Source: Chitinophagales bacterium (GTDB lineage Bacteria > Bacteroidota > Bacteroidia > Chitinophagales > UBA10324). From it: a DNA stretch of 64,000 bases. Positions 34,154 through 43,553 of the stretch are shown piece after piece (within the stretch, counting starts at the first letter, position 1; each line of letters begins with the position of its first letter). The DNA lies in contig JACDDS010000002.1 of NCBI GenBank assembly GCA_013816805.1, positions 199,530 to 263,529 of the forward strand. Direction: 5' to 3'. A program made the position numbers and the translations under genes. The notes under the pieces are model-generated. The model searched no databases. It saw only the letters and a list, made by a program, of their open reading frames with translations, and was not told the DNA's origin.

Positions 34154-34966
34154 ATGAATAAGAAATACGCGGATAAAAACAGATTCAGTTCAAAAGAAAA
34201 AAATGTTGCAACGGGCCGGTTTATAAAGGCAGATCAAAGTAAAGAGGAACTGTCTCCAGGCACTGTATTGAATAAATTTCTTTCCAATGCAGGAGTGGCT
34301 TCGCGCAGAAATTGTGCAACATTGATCCAGCAGGGATTAGTTATGGTAAATGGCAAAGCTATTTTAACGCCGGCTTACCGTGTTCAGAATAACGATGAGG
34401 TAGTATTCAGGGGAAAGAAAATTTCAGGCGGAAAGAAAGTGTACATCCTGTTGAATAAACCGAAAGATTTCATTACCACTACGCATGATGAGCATGAACG
34501 GCATACGGTAATGGAATTAATAAAAAATGCAACTACCGAGCGCGTATTTCCTGTGGGGCGCCTTGATAGGAATACCACGGGGCTATTGTTGTTTACCAAT
34601 GACGGTGAGCTTGCACAGAAGCTTACTCATCCAAGTAAAAAAGTAAAAAAGGTATACGAGGTTATGGTTAATAAAGAAGTTGCTGAGCAAGACCTCGAGA
34701 AGATTGCAAAAGGTATTGAACTGGAGGATGGAATAGCGGCAGTGGATGATATCGCATTTTCCAATCCAGCGGATAGAAGCATTATTGGTATTGAATTGCA
34801 CATTGGAAAAAACAGGATTGTACGAAGGATTTTTGAACACCTCGGTTACGATGTGCGCCGCCTGGACCGGGTGCTCTATGCCGGTCTTACAAAAAAAGAC
34901 CTGCCCCGGGGAAGATGGCGCCATCTGTCAGAGAAAGAAGTGCGGCAGCTGAAAGTTCTTTCCTAA
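34154..34966 (+). CDS. RsuA/RluB-family rRNA pseudouridine synthase
   Basis: A 270-residue enzyme with an N-terminal basic tail, an S4 RNA-binding domain (FLSNAGVASRRNCATLIQQGLVMVNG) and the synthase domain with the catalytic aspartate in GRLDRNTTGLLLFTNDG. The RIVRRIFEHLGYDVRRLDRV segment is conserved in RluB/RluE/RluF enzymes. It should convert a uridine in 23S rRNA, probably the RluB site, but paralogues differ little. A TATTTTTG box at 34138 lies very close to the start, which would make a nearly leaderless message if used. Confidence 0.92.
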   Translation: MNKKYADKNRFSSKEKNVATGRFIKADQSKEELSPGTVLNKFLSNAGVASRRNCATLIQQGLVMVNGKAILTPAYRVQNNDEVVFRGKKISGGKKVYILLNKPKDFITTTHDEHERHTVMELIKNATTERVFPVGRLDRNTTGLLLFTNDGELAQKLTHPSKKVKKVYEVMVNKEVAEQDLEKIAKGIELEDGIAAVDDIAFSNPADRSIIGIELHIGKNRIVRRIFEHLGYDVRRLDRVLYAGLTKKDLPRGRWRHLSEKEVRQLKVLS

Positions 34967-34988
34967 ATCCGAACTTCCGGCTCTCTCA

Positions 34989-35018
34989 TTTGCAATCATA
35001 AGTGGATTGTTAACTTTG
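34989..35018 (+). promoter_or_regulatory. Bacteroidota-type promoter (TTTG-N18-TAACTTTG)
   Basis: TTTG at 34989-34992 and TAACTTTG at 35011-35018 are 18 nt apart, close to the Bacteroidota consensus TTTG-N19-TAnnTTTG. It lies between the pseudouridine synthase gene and the ATP-grasp-like gene. It argues that the latter starts at the ATG at 35040, since an upstream TTG at 35007 would lie within the promoter. Confidence 0.6.
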
Positions 35019-35039
35019 GCGCACTTCACCACTCTCTTT

Positions 35040-36227
35040 ATGATTCCGGAATATCGCCAGCAATACAACGAAAAATTCACAGAGGAGCAGTATAGCCGGT
35101 TTATAGACGACCTGTATAATGAGGCCGGTTATCAGATCGGATTCCGGATTGCAGAAACGCCCATTTTTGTCCCTTCAAAATTTAAAAAAGAGCTTATTGC
35201 AGGAGCAGAAGAAATTTTAAATGTGGTTATTTCGGATGAATACTACCGTATTTCGGACAGAGCTATTCCTTCTCATCTTAAAGTCCCGAATGAAGATCGT
35301 GTTCCGCGCACTATTGCAATAGATTTTGCAGTATGCAAGGATAATCGCGGTGAACTGTTGCCCCAGCTCATTGAGGCACAGGCCTTTCCTTCATTGTTTT
35401 GTTACCAGCATTGGCTTGCCGGAAAGTATCGCAAGCATTTCTGGACCCCTGAAAATACAAGCCATCTTTTCAATGGCATGGATGAGGAATCTTATTTACG
35501 GCGATTGCGGCAATGGATCATAGGAAATGAAGACCCGGAGCACGTGGTGCTTCTGGAAATTGAACCGGAGAAGCAGAAGACGAGGGTAGACTTTGAGCTT
35601 ACTAAACAATACCTGGGAATCAATTATATCTGCATCAGTAAAGTGCTTCGTGAAGGCAGAAGTTTATTTTATGAAAAGGATGGAAAGAAGGTTCCGATAC
35701 GCAGGATATACAACCGGGTAATATTTGATGAATTCGTTAAACGCAGCGATTTTAAGTGCCAGTTTAATTTAACAGAAGATGTCGATGTCTCATGGGCTGT
35801 GCATCCAAACTGGTTTTTCCGCATTAGTAAATTTTCTATGCCTTTTATTGACAGCAGGTATGTGCCCAAAACAGCCTTTCTGAATGAACTGAAGCAGATT
35901 CCTGCAGACCTGGAGAATTACGTTTTAAAGCCGCTGTTTTCCTTTAGTGGCAGTGGGGTAATTTATGATGTGAAATCGGAAGACATTGATCGCATCAGCA
36001 ACCCTGAGAATTATATCCTTCAACGTAAAGTGTTTTATGCTCCCGTTATTAAATCGCCCGGAGGCATGGTAAAGGCAGAAATCCGTTTGTTATTTCTGTG
36101 GCCGGATGGAGAAAAGAGGCCTCTATTATGCATTAACCTGGTTCGCCTGAGCAAAGGCAAAATGATTGGGGTGGACTTTAACAGGGATTTGGATTGGGTG
36201 GGCGGAAGCGTAGGATTTTTCGAATAG
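35040..36227 (+). CDS. ATP-grasp-like protein of unknown substrate
   Basis: About 395 residues, soluble, no signal. The C-terminal half looks like an ATP-grasp fold: ENYVLKPLFSFSGSGVIYDV resembles the strand-loop-strand that binds ATP, and the following KAEIRLLFLW resembles the metal-binding strand. The N-terminal half contains LLPQLIEAQAFPSLFCYQHW, conserved in uncharacterised Bacteroidota proteins as I recall them. ATP-grasp enzymes join a carboxylate to an amine or thiol. The substrate and partner are not shown by its neighbours. The ATG at 35040 is preferred because of the promoter upstream. Confidence 0.5.
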   Translation: MIPEYRQQYNEKFTEEQYSRFIDDLYNEAGYQIGFRIAETPIFVPSKFKKELIAGAEEILNVVISDEYYRISDRAIPSHLKVPNEDRVPRTIAIDFAVCKDNRGELLPQLIEAQAFPSLFCYQHWLAGKYRKHFWTPENTSHLFNGMDEESYLRRLRQWIIGNEDPEHVVLLEIEPEKQKTRVDFELTKQYLGINYICISKVLREGRSLFYEKDGKKVPIRRIYNRVIFDEFVKRSDFKCQFNLTEDVDVSWAVHPNWFFRISKFSMPFIDSRYVPKTAFLNELKQIPADLENYVLKPLFSFSGSGVIYDVKSEDIDRISNPENYILQRKVFYAPVIKSPGGMVKAEIRLLFLWPDGEKRPLLCINLVRLSKGKMIGVDFNRDLDWVGGSVGFFE

Positions 36228-36273
36228 TAATAAGCCTGATAGCAGGTATGAATCTAGCATTTAAGAATTAATA

Positions 36274-36906
36274 ATGCCCGGGAAACTTAGACGCTTTAAA
36301 AATCAAAAACCTTTTTTCACCTTTCATATTCCAGGTGAAAGAATTGCATTATTATTTTGCATAACACTCTTTGCATGCTGTGCTAAAAAAGAACCCGCAT
36401 CAGCAGATCTTTTTTCGGTTCAGCTGACTACAGTGGATCACCGGAATTTTTCTTTCCAGCAATTATCTGATAATCAAGCTTCGGTAATTCTCTTCATTCA
36501 ACCAGAATGTCCTTTGTGTAATTCTTACGGAAAAACGATGCACGCCCTGGACAGTACCTATTCTTCGCAAAAAATTCCGATCTATGGAGTGGTAGCCGGA
36601 AAAAATTATTCTGATAGTGAGATAAAGGAATTTCTTCAAAAACATCGCCTTTCATTTACCACTATTCTCGATCCGGAATTCAGATTAAAAAATTTGTTAC
36701 ATGCCCGCGTAACACCACAAGTCTTTTTAATTGATAATAAGGGTTCCATACTATATCATGGGTTGATCGATGACTGGGCAGTGGAAATCGGGCAGGTGCG
36801 CGCTCACGTATCATATCATTTTCTAGCAGATGCTATTGATGCTTATTTGCAAAACAGACCCATTGCAAACGATTCTACAAAGGCAGTGGGCTGTTACATT
36901 GAATAG
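36274..36906 (+). CDS. redoxin/TlpA-like thioredoxin-fold lipoprotein
   Basis: A 210-residue protein. The hydrophobic stretch IALLFCITLFACC near residues 23-36 suggests a lipoprotein or membrane anchor. The thioredoxin fold follows, with active-site CPLC at 79-82 (FIQPECPLCNSYG) and the cis-proline loop TPQVFLID near 147-154. A conserved-looking C-terminal Cys is in AVGCYIE. It probably acts in thiol redox reactions or metal delivery in the periplasm. The next gene, 36 bp downstream, has a heme site and copper-type ligands, so a maturation role for that protein is likely by inference. Confidence 0.8.
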   Translation: MPGKLRRFKNQKPFFTFHIPGERIALLFCITLFACCAKKEPASADLFSVQLTTVDHRNFSFQQLSDNQASVILFIQPECPLCNSYGKTMHALDSTYSSQKIPIYGVVAGKNYSDSEIKEFLQKHRLSFTTILDPEFRLKNLLHARVTPQVFLIDNKGSILYHGLIDDWAVEIGQVRAHVSYHFLADAIDAYLQNRPIANDSTKAVGCYIE

Positions 36907-36942
36907 CGTTTCATTCGCCTGATTGTTTTATAATTTCACGAA

Positions 36943-38319
36943 GTGAAAAGATTCAGCTATTTTATTTCTACTAAAAGAAAGCAGATTGGGATTAATACCA
37001 TAATTCTTATTATCAGTGTTGCTTGTTTTTCCTGCACTCAAAAAAAGCAGATCACCTTTTCCGCAGATATCGCCCCGGTGATCTATAAAAACTGCACCAA
37101 TTGCCATCGTGCCGGGCAGGCAGGATTAATTCCCTTGGTTACCTATGAAGATGTTTCAAAAAGATCGAAGACCATTGCAGCGGTAGTAGAAAAGCATCTG
37201 ATGCCCCCATGGCCGGCCGATCCTTCTTATACTCACTTCTGTGACGAGCTCGTGTTAAGCGATCCTGAAATTTCTATGATTAAAAAATGGAGCGAAGAAG
37301 GCGCCCCGGCCGGTGATTTATCGAAGCTGCCTCCGTTACCTGATTTTGATCAGAGGTCACTAATCGGCAAGCCTGACGTTACTTTAAGAATCAAACCTTT
37401 CCTTATTGAAGGTGATAATACCGACCGTTTTATGGTAATGAAAATTCCGTTTGAACTGCCGCGGGATACTTTTATCCGTGCAGTGGAATTTATGCCCGGG
37501 AGCCCTTATGTGCACCATGTTAACGGACACATAATCTGTTATGAGGAAGGGAAGAAAAAAGATATTTATGCAGGACGATATGTGATAAACACTGAGAAAG
37601 CCGATCGTGATTCGGTTTTTCAGGAAATGTCTTTGCTTAATGATGACGGTTCCAATCCTATCCTGATAAACTCTGTAACCAATTATCTGCCTGGTGTTTT
37701 AGGAACTATTTACCCAGATGGGATAGGCGGATTTGCCGTAAAGAAAAGAGGAATTATTTACCTGAATGATATTCATTATGGTCCTTCTGCTGAGGCCGTT
37801 TCAGATACTTCCTTTCTTAATATTTTTTATGGAAAGAAACCACCGGTAAGGCCCACTATGGAGATTCAGTTAGGGACACTGGGTATTTCCGATATTATAC
37901 CTCCTCTTATAATTCCTGCAGATTCTGTGAAGAAATTTGTGACACGCGCTAAAATTCTGGGTGATATTTCATTACTTACAGTGAACCCTCACATGCACTT
38001 ACTTGGAAAATCATTTATTTCTTATGCAGTTAAACCTTCGGGAGATACAATACCTATAATCCGAATAAAGAGCTGGGATTTCAGGTGGCAATATTTTTAC
38101 ACCTTTCCTAAGATGGTTCACATTCCTGCAGGATCAACAATAGAAGTGATAGCTGCCTACGACAATACCGTAAATAACCCGAATAATCCTTTCAATCCAC
38201 CCCAGACCGTGGAGGGCCGAAACGGAAGCATGAAGACGACGCAAGAGATGTTACAGCTGATTCTTACTTATTTGCCTTATGAAAAAGGGGATGAGGATAT
38301 CAGCTTGGAAACTAAATAA
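36943..38319 (+). CDS. cytochrome c domain fused to copper monooxygenase-like protein
   Basis: A 458-residue exported protein, probably a lipoprotein (signal ILIISVACFSC). A c-type heme site CTNCH is at 51-55, with a possible axial methionine in HLMPPWP. The rest resembles the copper type II ascorbate-dependent monooxygenase fold. H191/H192 (YVHHVNGH) and H278 (DIHYGP) are candidates for the first copper, and H350, H352 (NPHMHLLG) and M436 (TQEMLQL) for the second. The start is GTG at 36943. It follows the redoxin gene closely, so the two probably form an operon. The substrate is unknown; family members hydroxylate small organic molecules. Confidence 0.75.
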   Translation: MKRFSYFISTKRKQIGINTIILIISVACFSCTQKKQITFSADIAPVIYKNCTNCHRAGQAGLIPLVTYEDVSKRSKTIAAVVEKHLMPPWPADPSYTHFCDELVLSDPEISMIKKWSEEGAPAGDLSKLPPLPDFDQRSLIGKPDVTLRIKPFLIEGDNTDRFMVMKIPFELPRDTFIRAVEFMPGSPYVHHVNGHIICYEEGKKKDIYAGRYVINTEKADRDSVFQEMSLLNDDGSNPILINSVTNYLPGVLGTIYPDGIGGFAVKKRGIIYLNDIHYGPSAEAVSDTSFLNIFYGKKPPVRPTMEIQLGTLGISDIIPPLIIPADSVKKFVTRAKILGDISLLTVNPHMHLLGKSFISYAVKPSGDTIPIIRIKSWDFRWQYFYTFPKMVHIPAGSTIEVIAAYDNTVNNPNNPFNPPQTVEGRNGSMKTTQEMLQLILTYLPYEKGDEDISLETK

Positions 38320-38321
38320 TA

Positions 38322-38987
38322 TCAAAGCTTTCGGACTGTTTCAGCAAATTCCAAAATAAACGGGTTGGTCCTTTTTTCTTCTCCGATGTTTGTAGCCGGG
38401 CCATGGCCGCTGTAAACAACAGTTTCCTCAGGCAATACCAATAATTTATTGAAGATGCTCTGCATTAGCGTTTCATAGTCGCCACCAGGCAAATCTGTTC
38501 TGCCAATGCTTGATTGAAAAAGCACATCACCGCTTATAATAAAATTTTCCTTTTCAGCAAGAAACGACATGCTGGCCGGCGAATGACCGGGTGTGAATAT
38601 TGCTTGAAGAAAAGAGTTTCCAAATTTTATCTGGTCACCCTCCTGTAAAAACTTATCAGGAGCGGGCGGCGGATCAGCATGCAATCCATACATTTTTGCA
38701 ATAGTTCCGGCATTGTTAAAAAGGAAAAGCTCATCCTTGTTCATCATTAACGGAATATTAAAAGTCTCCTTTACCCACTTAACTCCCAGGATGTGATCAA
38801 TGTGCGCATGGGTGAGAAGCAGCAGCACAGGGTGAAGATTCTTTCCCACAATAAATTTCTTAAGGTCTTCCCTTTCATTTTCATAATAACACCCCGGATC
38901 TATAATAATACATTCCCCGGACTCGTCCGATAATATGTATGTATTTTCCAGAAAATCGTTAAAGACAAAATGATAAGCAGCTATCAT
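38322..38987 (-). CDS. MBL-fold metallohydrolase, glyoxalase II-like
   Basis: A 221-residue zinc hydrolase with the THAHIDHILG motif, a later H in FTPGHSPASM, the bridging D in IISGDVLF and a last H in VYSGHGP. This set matches small glyoxalase II-like or persulfide dioxygenase-like proteins of Bacteroidota. No rhodanese domain is attached. It is convergent with the copper monooxygenase-like gene; their stops are 2 nt apart. Confidence 0.9.
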   Translation of the reverse strand: MIAAYHFVFNDFLENTYILSDESGECIIIDPGCYYENEREDLKKFIVGKNLHPVLLLLTHAHIDHILGVKWVKETFNIPLMMNKDELFLFNNAGTIAKMYGLHADPPPAPDKFLQEGDQIKFGNSFLQAIFTPGHSPASMSFLAEKENFIISGDVLFQSSIGRTDLPGGDYETLMQSIFNKLLVLPEETVVYSGHGPATNIGEEKRTNPFILEFAETVRKL

Positions 38988-39103
38988 CGTTTCATATATA
39001 AATCCCTAATTTGGATTGAAAGCACGTTCTGTAAATGTCTTGCATTCTAAAGCCTCGTAAAAAGAAAAATGTTTTAATTTCGAAAATATAGATTGATTAT
39101 TAA

Positions 39104-42100
39104 ATGAAGAGTTCTGGTACCTGCAAAAGTATTGTATTCCTGCTGGCAATTTTAGCCCAAAATTTCTTTTCAAAGGCTCAAACGGCAGATGAAGAGTTCG
39201 GTCAAAACAGGGTTCAGTATAAAGAATTTAACTGGTCCTTTTATCAAACGGACAGGTATGTGGTCTATTTCTATTTAGGTGGCCAGGAATTGGGAAAATT
39301 TACGGTTATAGATGGCGCGAAAGAAATGGATGACCTGGAAACCATGCTGGAATACAAGCTGAATGATCGCATAGACATACTCGTCTTTAATAACCTTGAC
39401 GATCTGAAGCAATCAAATATCGGGAGAGGTATTGAAATAAATAATACCGGCGGAGTTACCAAGATTATTGGCAATAAGATGTTTGTTTATTTCGATGGCA
39501 GCCATCAGCATCTGCAGCAGCAGATCCGACAGGGCATTGCAAGCATCTTTATGCAAAATATGATGTTTGGCGGAAACATACAGGAAGTAGTACAAAATGC
39601 TGTACTTCTTAAAATACCTGCGTGGTACAAGGATGGTTTAACAGGTTATATAGGCCAGACCTGGAGTACGGAGCTCGATAACCGCCTTCGTGACGGTATT
39701 CTTTCCGTACGCTATAAAAAACTAAACAGGCTCACAGGCATGGATGCCACCATTGCCGGGCATTCCGTATGGAATTATATCGATACCAAATATGGAAGTG
39801 CTACCATACCAAATTTACTGTACCTAACCCGGATAAACCGGAGCATGGAGAGTGGATTTAACTTTGTTTTTGGCAAATCAGTAAAGAGCTTTCTGCAGGA
39901 ATGGTACGAATACTATCACGAACTGTATACGAGAGAAGATACTGCTAAATCCATCCCGGGCGCACAGGAAATTATAAAAAAGCGTGATCCAAAGGGTATA
40001 GTATTTAATCAATTGCATGTAAATAATGATGCAAAACAGATTGCATATGTCCGAAATGAAATCAGTAAATACAGGGTATGTTTAAAAAATACAGAGACGG
40101 GCAGCTCCAAAAAACTTCTAAAGGGCGGATTTAAAAGCATTACACAGCCAATAGATTATTCCCAGCCATTGCTGTCATTCGATCCGACAGGAAAAAAACT
40201 TGCTATCGTTTACCAAAAAAGAGATAAAACAAATTTGCTGGTTTACAATATGGAAGACCATAAAAAGGAAAAACGCAAGATTATCGCCTTTCAAAAAATT
40301 TTGTCAATGGCTTATATCGATCCGACCAACATCGTTATTTCGGCCGAAAATAAGGGACAATCCGACGTTTATACCTTCAATATTAAATCTTCGCGGATTG
40401 AGCAGATAACTAATGATTATTATGATGACCTCTACCCGCATTTTGTAAAAATGAATAACCGGCAGGGGATATTATTTTCGTCTAACCGGATTGATGATAC
40501 ACTTCGCATATTAAACCAGGATACAGCAAGGCCTGTTAAAAACCTTGACTTGTTTTTTTATAATACTGAAACGCGTTCTAAGGAATTGCTGCGTGTAACG
40601 AATACACCACTATGGAATGAAACCGGTGCTGCATCTTACAACCCTGAATATTTTTCGTATCTGAGTGATCAAAACGGAATCGTTAACAGGTATGTGGCAC
40701 ATATCGATAGCCACTTTCACCATTATGACCAATATTATTATTTCAGAGATTCTACTATTGTTAATCCGACCTACAATATAGATTCCATAATTAATTCTGA
40801 CAGCCTTTCAATTGATTCCATCCGCAAGATTGCGGTTTATAGGGATACTGCAATTTCCTTTGCTCAAACCAATTATAAGCGCAGCATCCTTGAACAGGAT
40901 CTGGCACCACGCGCAGGAAAGATGGCGCAGGTAATGCTTCATAATAACCGTTATGAATTTTCATTGGTACCTATCGAGCGCGACAGCGGTTTTGCGGAAA
41001 TTCCAGGATTGGAATATACAGATTATGCCAGGCGGCTTCTGGAGCACTATTATCCCGGTACTACTATTTCTGTAACTCCTTCAAAAACTGAAAATGCTCA
41101 TGGTGACACTGTAAGAGCGGATACGTCGCGACTAAACAACAGTAATTACCTGTTCCAAAGCGATTTTACTTTCGCACCTTCAAAACCAATATTAGATACT
41201 ACTTCTGGTCTCTTTCAGCAACAATCCGTATTCCGGTTTTCAAAAACTTTGCCCTACCTCGTTAAATTTTCAACCAGCTATGTGGTTACCCAATTGAACA
41301 GCAGTTTGATTATAACCCGCTACCAGCCGTTCAACGGCGGAGGCGGGCAATTTCAAAACCCATTGCTTACCACCAATTCTCCGCAATTTCAAAATCCGGA
41401 TCTGAACGCATTTATTAAGGTAAGCATCAGCGACCTGATGGAAGATTACCGGATTACGGGTGGCTTTATGCTGCCCACATCTTTCAGTGGCACACAATAT
41501 TTTTTGATGTTTGAGGATTTAAAGCATCGGCTTGATAAGCAATATACCGTTTACCGTTCTTCGAACTCACTTGCTTATACATCTGACCGATGGATCTTTC
41601 CAATTCGTGCAAAGCAACGAACGTACCTTGCATCAGCATCTTTTCGTTATCCATTAGACCCTAACCGGCGCGTGGGACTCACTGCAACTTACCGTAATGA
41701 CCGGATTAATTACCTGGCAACCGACAGCTTCAGCTTAGGCCTGGCTCAATCTTACCAAAGCTATCTTTTTCTGCGTGCCGAATATGTATTTGATAATACC
41801 CTTGCAGTTCAAACGAATATCTGGGATGGCACCCGGTATAAAATTTACTTAGATGCATCCAGACAGCTTGACGGACATAACACTTATTTCTTTGCTGCAG
41901 GCGCAGACTTTCGTCACTATGAAAAAATCAGCCGTAACCTGATCTGGGCTACCCGTTTAAATGGCGCAACTTCATGGGGCGATCAGAAGGTGATCTATTA
42001 CCTCGGAGGGGTTGACAGCTGGATCAATGCAAAATTTGATCAGACTACACCGGTATCTTCTACTGCGGGATATGCATTTCAAACATTAGCTGTGAACATG

Positions 42101-42490
42101 CGCGGCTTTCAGCAAAATATTCGTAATGGCAATACCTTTGCGCTTATAAATACCGAAATTCGCTTTCCTGTATTTTCATATTTATTTAATACTCCTATTC
42201 GGTCTGAGCTGATCCGTAACTTTCAATTGGTAGGATTTGGGGATGCAGGCACTGCGTGGCAGGGCCTTTCTCCTTATTCACATGATAATCCCTTTAATTC
42301 TTCCACCATCACCCAGGGGCCGGTAACCGTACATGTTAATTATTTCCGCGAGCCGGTAGTGGTCGGCTATGGCATTGGTGCCCGTACTACCATTCTTGGT
42401 TATTTTCTTCGTGTAGATTATGCGCAGGGAATTGACAGCGGAGCTAAAAAGAAACCAATATGGTATTTCTCTTTGTCAACAGATTTTTAG
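39104..42490 (+). CDS. large exported protein: peptidase-MA-like head, TolB-like propeller and outer-membrane beta-barrel
   Basis: A 1,128-residue protein with a signal ending FFSKAQT. Residues ~30-290 look like a peptidase-MA-type fold, but the usual HExxH zinc motif is absent. Residues ~300-560 hold repeats such as KQIAYVRNEISKYRV and NRQGILFSSNRIDD, typical of TolB/PD40 beta-propeller blades. The C-terminal ~400 residues are strand-rich and end YFSLSTDF, with the terminal Phe of outer-membrane barrels. Similar proteins are annotated as TolB-like in Bacteroidota, but their role is unknown. It may be a surface or periplasm-spanning assembly or binding factor. It stands alone, about 100 bp before yicC. 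Confidence 0.7.
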   Translation: MKSSGTCKSIVFLLAILAQNFFSKAQTADEEFGQNRVQYKEFNWSFYQTDRYVVYFYLGGQELGKFTVIDGAKEMDDLETMLEYKLNDRIDILVFNNLDDLKQSNIGRGIEINNTGGVTKIIGNKMFVYFDGSHQHLQQQIRQGIASIFMQNMMFGGNIQEVVQNAVLLKIPAWYKDGLTGYIGQTWSTELDNRLRDGILSVRYKKLNRLTGMDATIAGHSVWNYIDTKYGSATIPNLLYLTRINRSMESGFNFVFGKSVKSFLQEWYEYYHELYTREDTAKSIPGAQEIIKKRDPKGIVFNQLHVNNDAKQIAYVRNEISKYRVCLKNTETGSSKKLLKGGFKSITQPIDYSQPLLSFDPTGKKLAIVYQKRDKTNLLVYNMEDHKKEKRKIIAFQKILSMAYIDPTNIVISAENKGQSDVYTFNIKSSRIEQITNDYYDDLYPHFVKMNNRQGILFSSNRIDDTLRILNQDTARPVKNLDLFFYNTETRSKELLRVTNTPLWNETGAASYNPEYFSYLSDQNGIVNRYVAHIDSHFHHYDQYYYFRDSTIVNPTYNIDSIINSDSLSIDSIRKIAVYRDTAISFAQTNYKRSILEQDLAPRAGKMAQVMLHNNRYEFSLVPIERDSGFAEIPGLEYTDYARRLLEHYYPGTTISVTPSKTENAHGDTVRADTSRLNNSNYLFQSDFTFAPSKPILDTTSGLFQQQSVFRFSKTLPYLVKFSTSYVVTQLNSSLIITRYQPFNGGGGQFQNPLLTTNSPQFQNPDLNAFIKVSISDLMEDYRITGGFMLPTSFSGTQYFLMFEDLKHRLDKQYTVYRSSNSLAYTSDRWIFPIRAKQRTYLASASFRYPLDPNRRVGLTATYRNDRINYLATDSFSLGLAQSYQSYLFLRAEYVFDNTLAVQTNIWDGTRYKIYLDASRQLDGHNTYFFAAGADFRHYEKISRNLIWATRLNGATSWGDQKVIYYLGGVDSWINAKFDQTTPVSSTAGYAFQTLAVNMRGFQQNIRNGNTFALINTEIRFPVFSYLFNTPIRSELIRNFQLVGFGDAGTAWQGLSPYSHDNPFNSSTITQGPVTVHVNYFREPVVVGYGIGARTTILGYFLRVDYAQGIDSGAKKKPIWYFSLSTDF

Positions 42491-42587
42491 GCTAATTTTT
42501 TTTATAGCCGCATAAGGAATCAATTTAAATAGTTCTCCGAATATTGCATTCTCCGGAATAATTATCTTGCTCCGGTAAAAATAATTT

Positions 42588-43460
42588 ATGATTCAATCGA
42601 TGACGGGTTATGGAAAAGCGGAAGCATTAAAAAATGGAAGGACAGTCCGTGTGGAAATCCGGTCACTCAATAGTAAGTTTTTTGATTTGAACCTACGGCT
42701 TCCCTATTCGCTTAAAGAAAAGGAAATTGAAGTGAGAAACCTGACGACAGAAAGCTTACACCGTGGAAAAATTGATTTGTTCATAAATGTAACAGAGGGA
42801 TCTTTGGAAAAACCCCAGGAAATTAATGTAGCGTTGGCCAAAAAATACTTCAGGCAATTAAAATCACTTGCTAAAGCGGTTGGTGCTGATAAGAAAGATC
42901 TTCTGTCCATAACCATGCAACTGCCTGAAGTATTATCAGGTCAAAAAAATAATGTTGATGAAAAGGAACAGGCAATCGTATTTGAAGTGATACAAGAGGC
43001 AATAAAAGATATAGTACAATTCAGGAGGAGTGAAGGAAAAACACTTGATAAAATTCTCAGGGCTAACATTACGACCCTGCTTTCCCTTCTTAAAGAAGTT
43101 GAAATATTTGAAAAGGACCGCATTGAAACAATCAGGAAGCGTTTGCACCACCAATTGAGTGAACTTATTTCTTCAGAAGAATATGATCGCAACCGTTTTG
43201 AGCAGGAGTTGATCTATTATATTGAAAAAATGGATTTTACCGAGGAAAAGGTTCGTCTCCAAAGCCATTGTGACTTTTTTCTTCAAACACTTGATGATAA
43301 AGATTCAAACGGTCGCCGTTTAGGTTTTATATCGCAGGAAATAGGGCGGGAAATTAACACGCTTGGTTCTAAAGCGAATGATGCAGCAATTCAAAAAATA
43401 ATTGTGCAAATGAAAGATGAGCTGGAGAAAATTAAGGAACAGCTATTAAACGTTCTCTGA
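42588..43460 (+). CDS. yicC: YicC-family endoribonuclease
   Basis: A 290-residue YicC protein. The N-terminus MIQSMTGYGKAEA and the segment VRVEIRSLNSKFFDLNLRLP are family signatures. The C-terminal part holds RLGFISQEIGREINTLGSKAND. YicC proteins form hexameric endoribonucleases that affect small RNA and mRNA turnover. In many genomes yicC precedes gmk, but here uvrB follows 90 bp downstream. Confidence 0.95.
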   Translation: MIQSMTGYGKAEALKNGRTVRVEIRSLNSKFFDLNLRLPYSLKEKEIEVRNLTTESLHRGKIDLFINVTEGSLEKPQEINVALAKKYFRQLKSLAKAVGADKKDLLSITMQLPEVLSGQKNNVDEKEQAIVFEVIQEAIKDIVQFRRSEGKTLDKILRANITTLLSLLKEVEIFEKDRIETIRKRLHHQLSELISSEEYDRNRFEQELIYYIEKMDFTEEKVRLQSHCDFFLQTLDDKDSNGRRLGFISQEIGREINTLGSKANDAAIQKIIVQMKDELEKIKEQLLNVL

Positions 43461-43553
43461 TTAGTGCGTTATCAGATATATATATTCATTTTTTTGAAAA
43501 TTATAGAATTCACAAAAAAGATTTATTCCATATTTTTCTTATTAATATAATCT

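Noticed and set aside
35007-35039. TTG start for the ATP-grasp-like gene
   Set aside because: It lies inside the predicted promoter; the ATG at 35040 is a better start.
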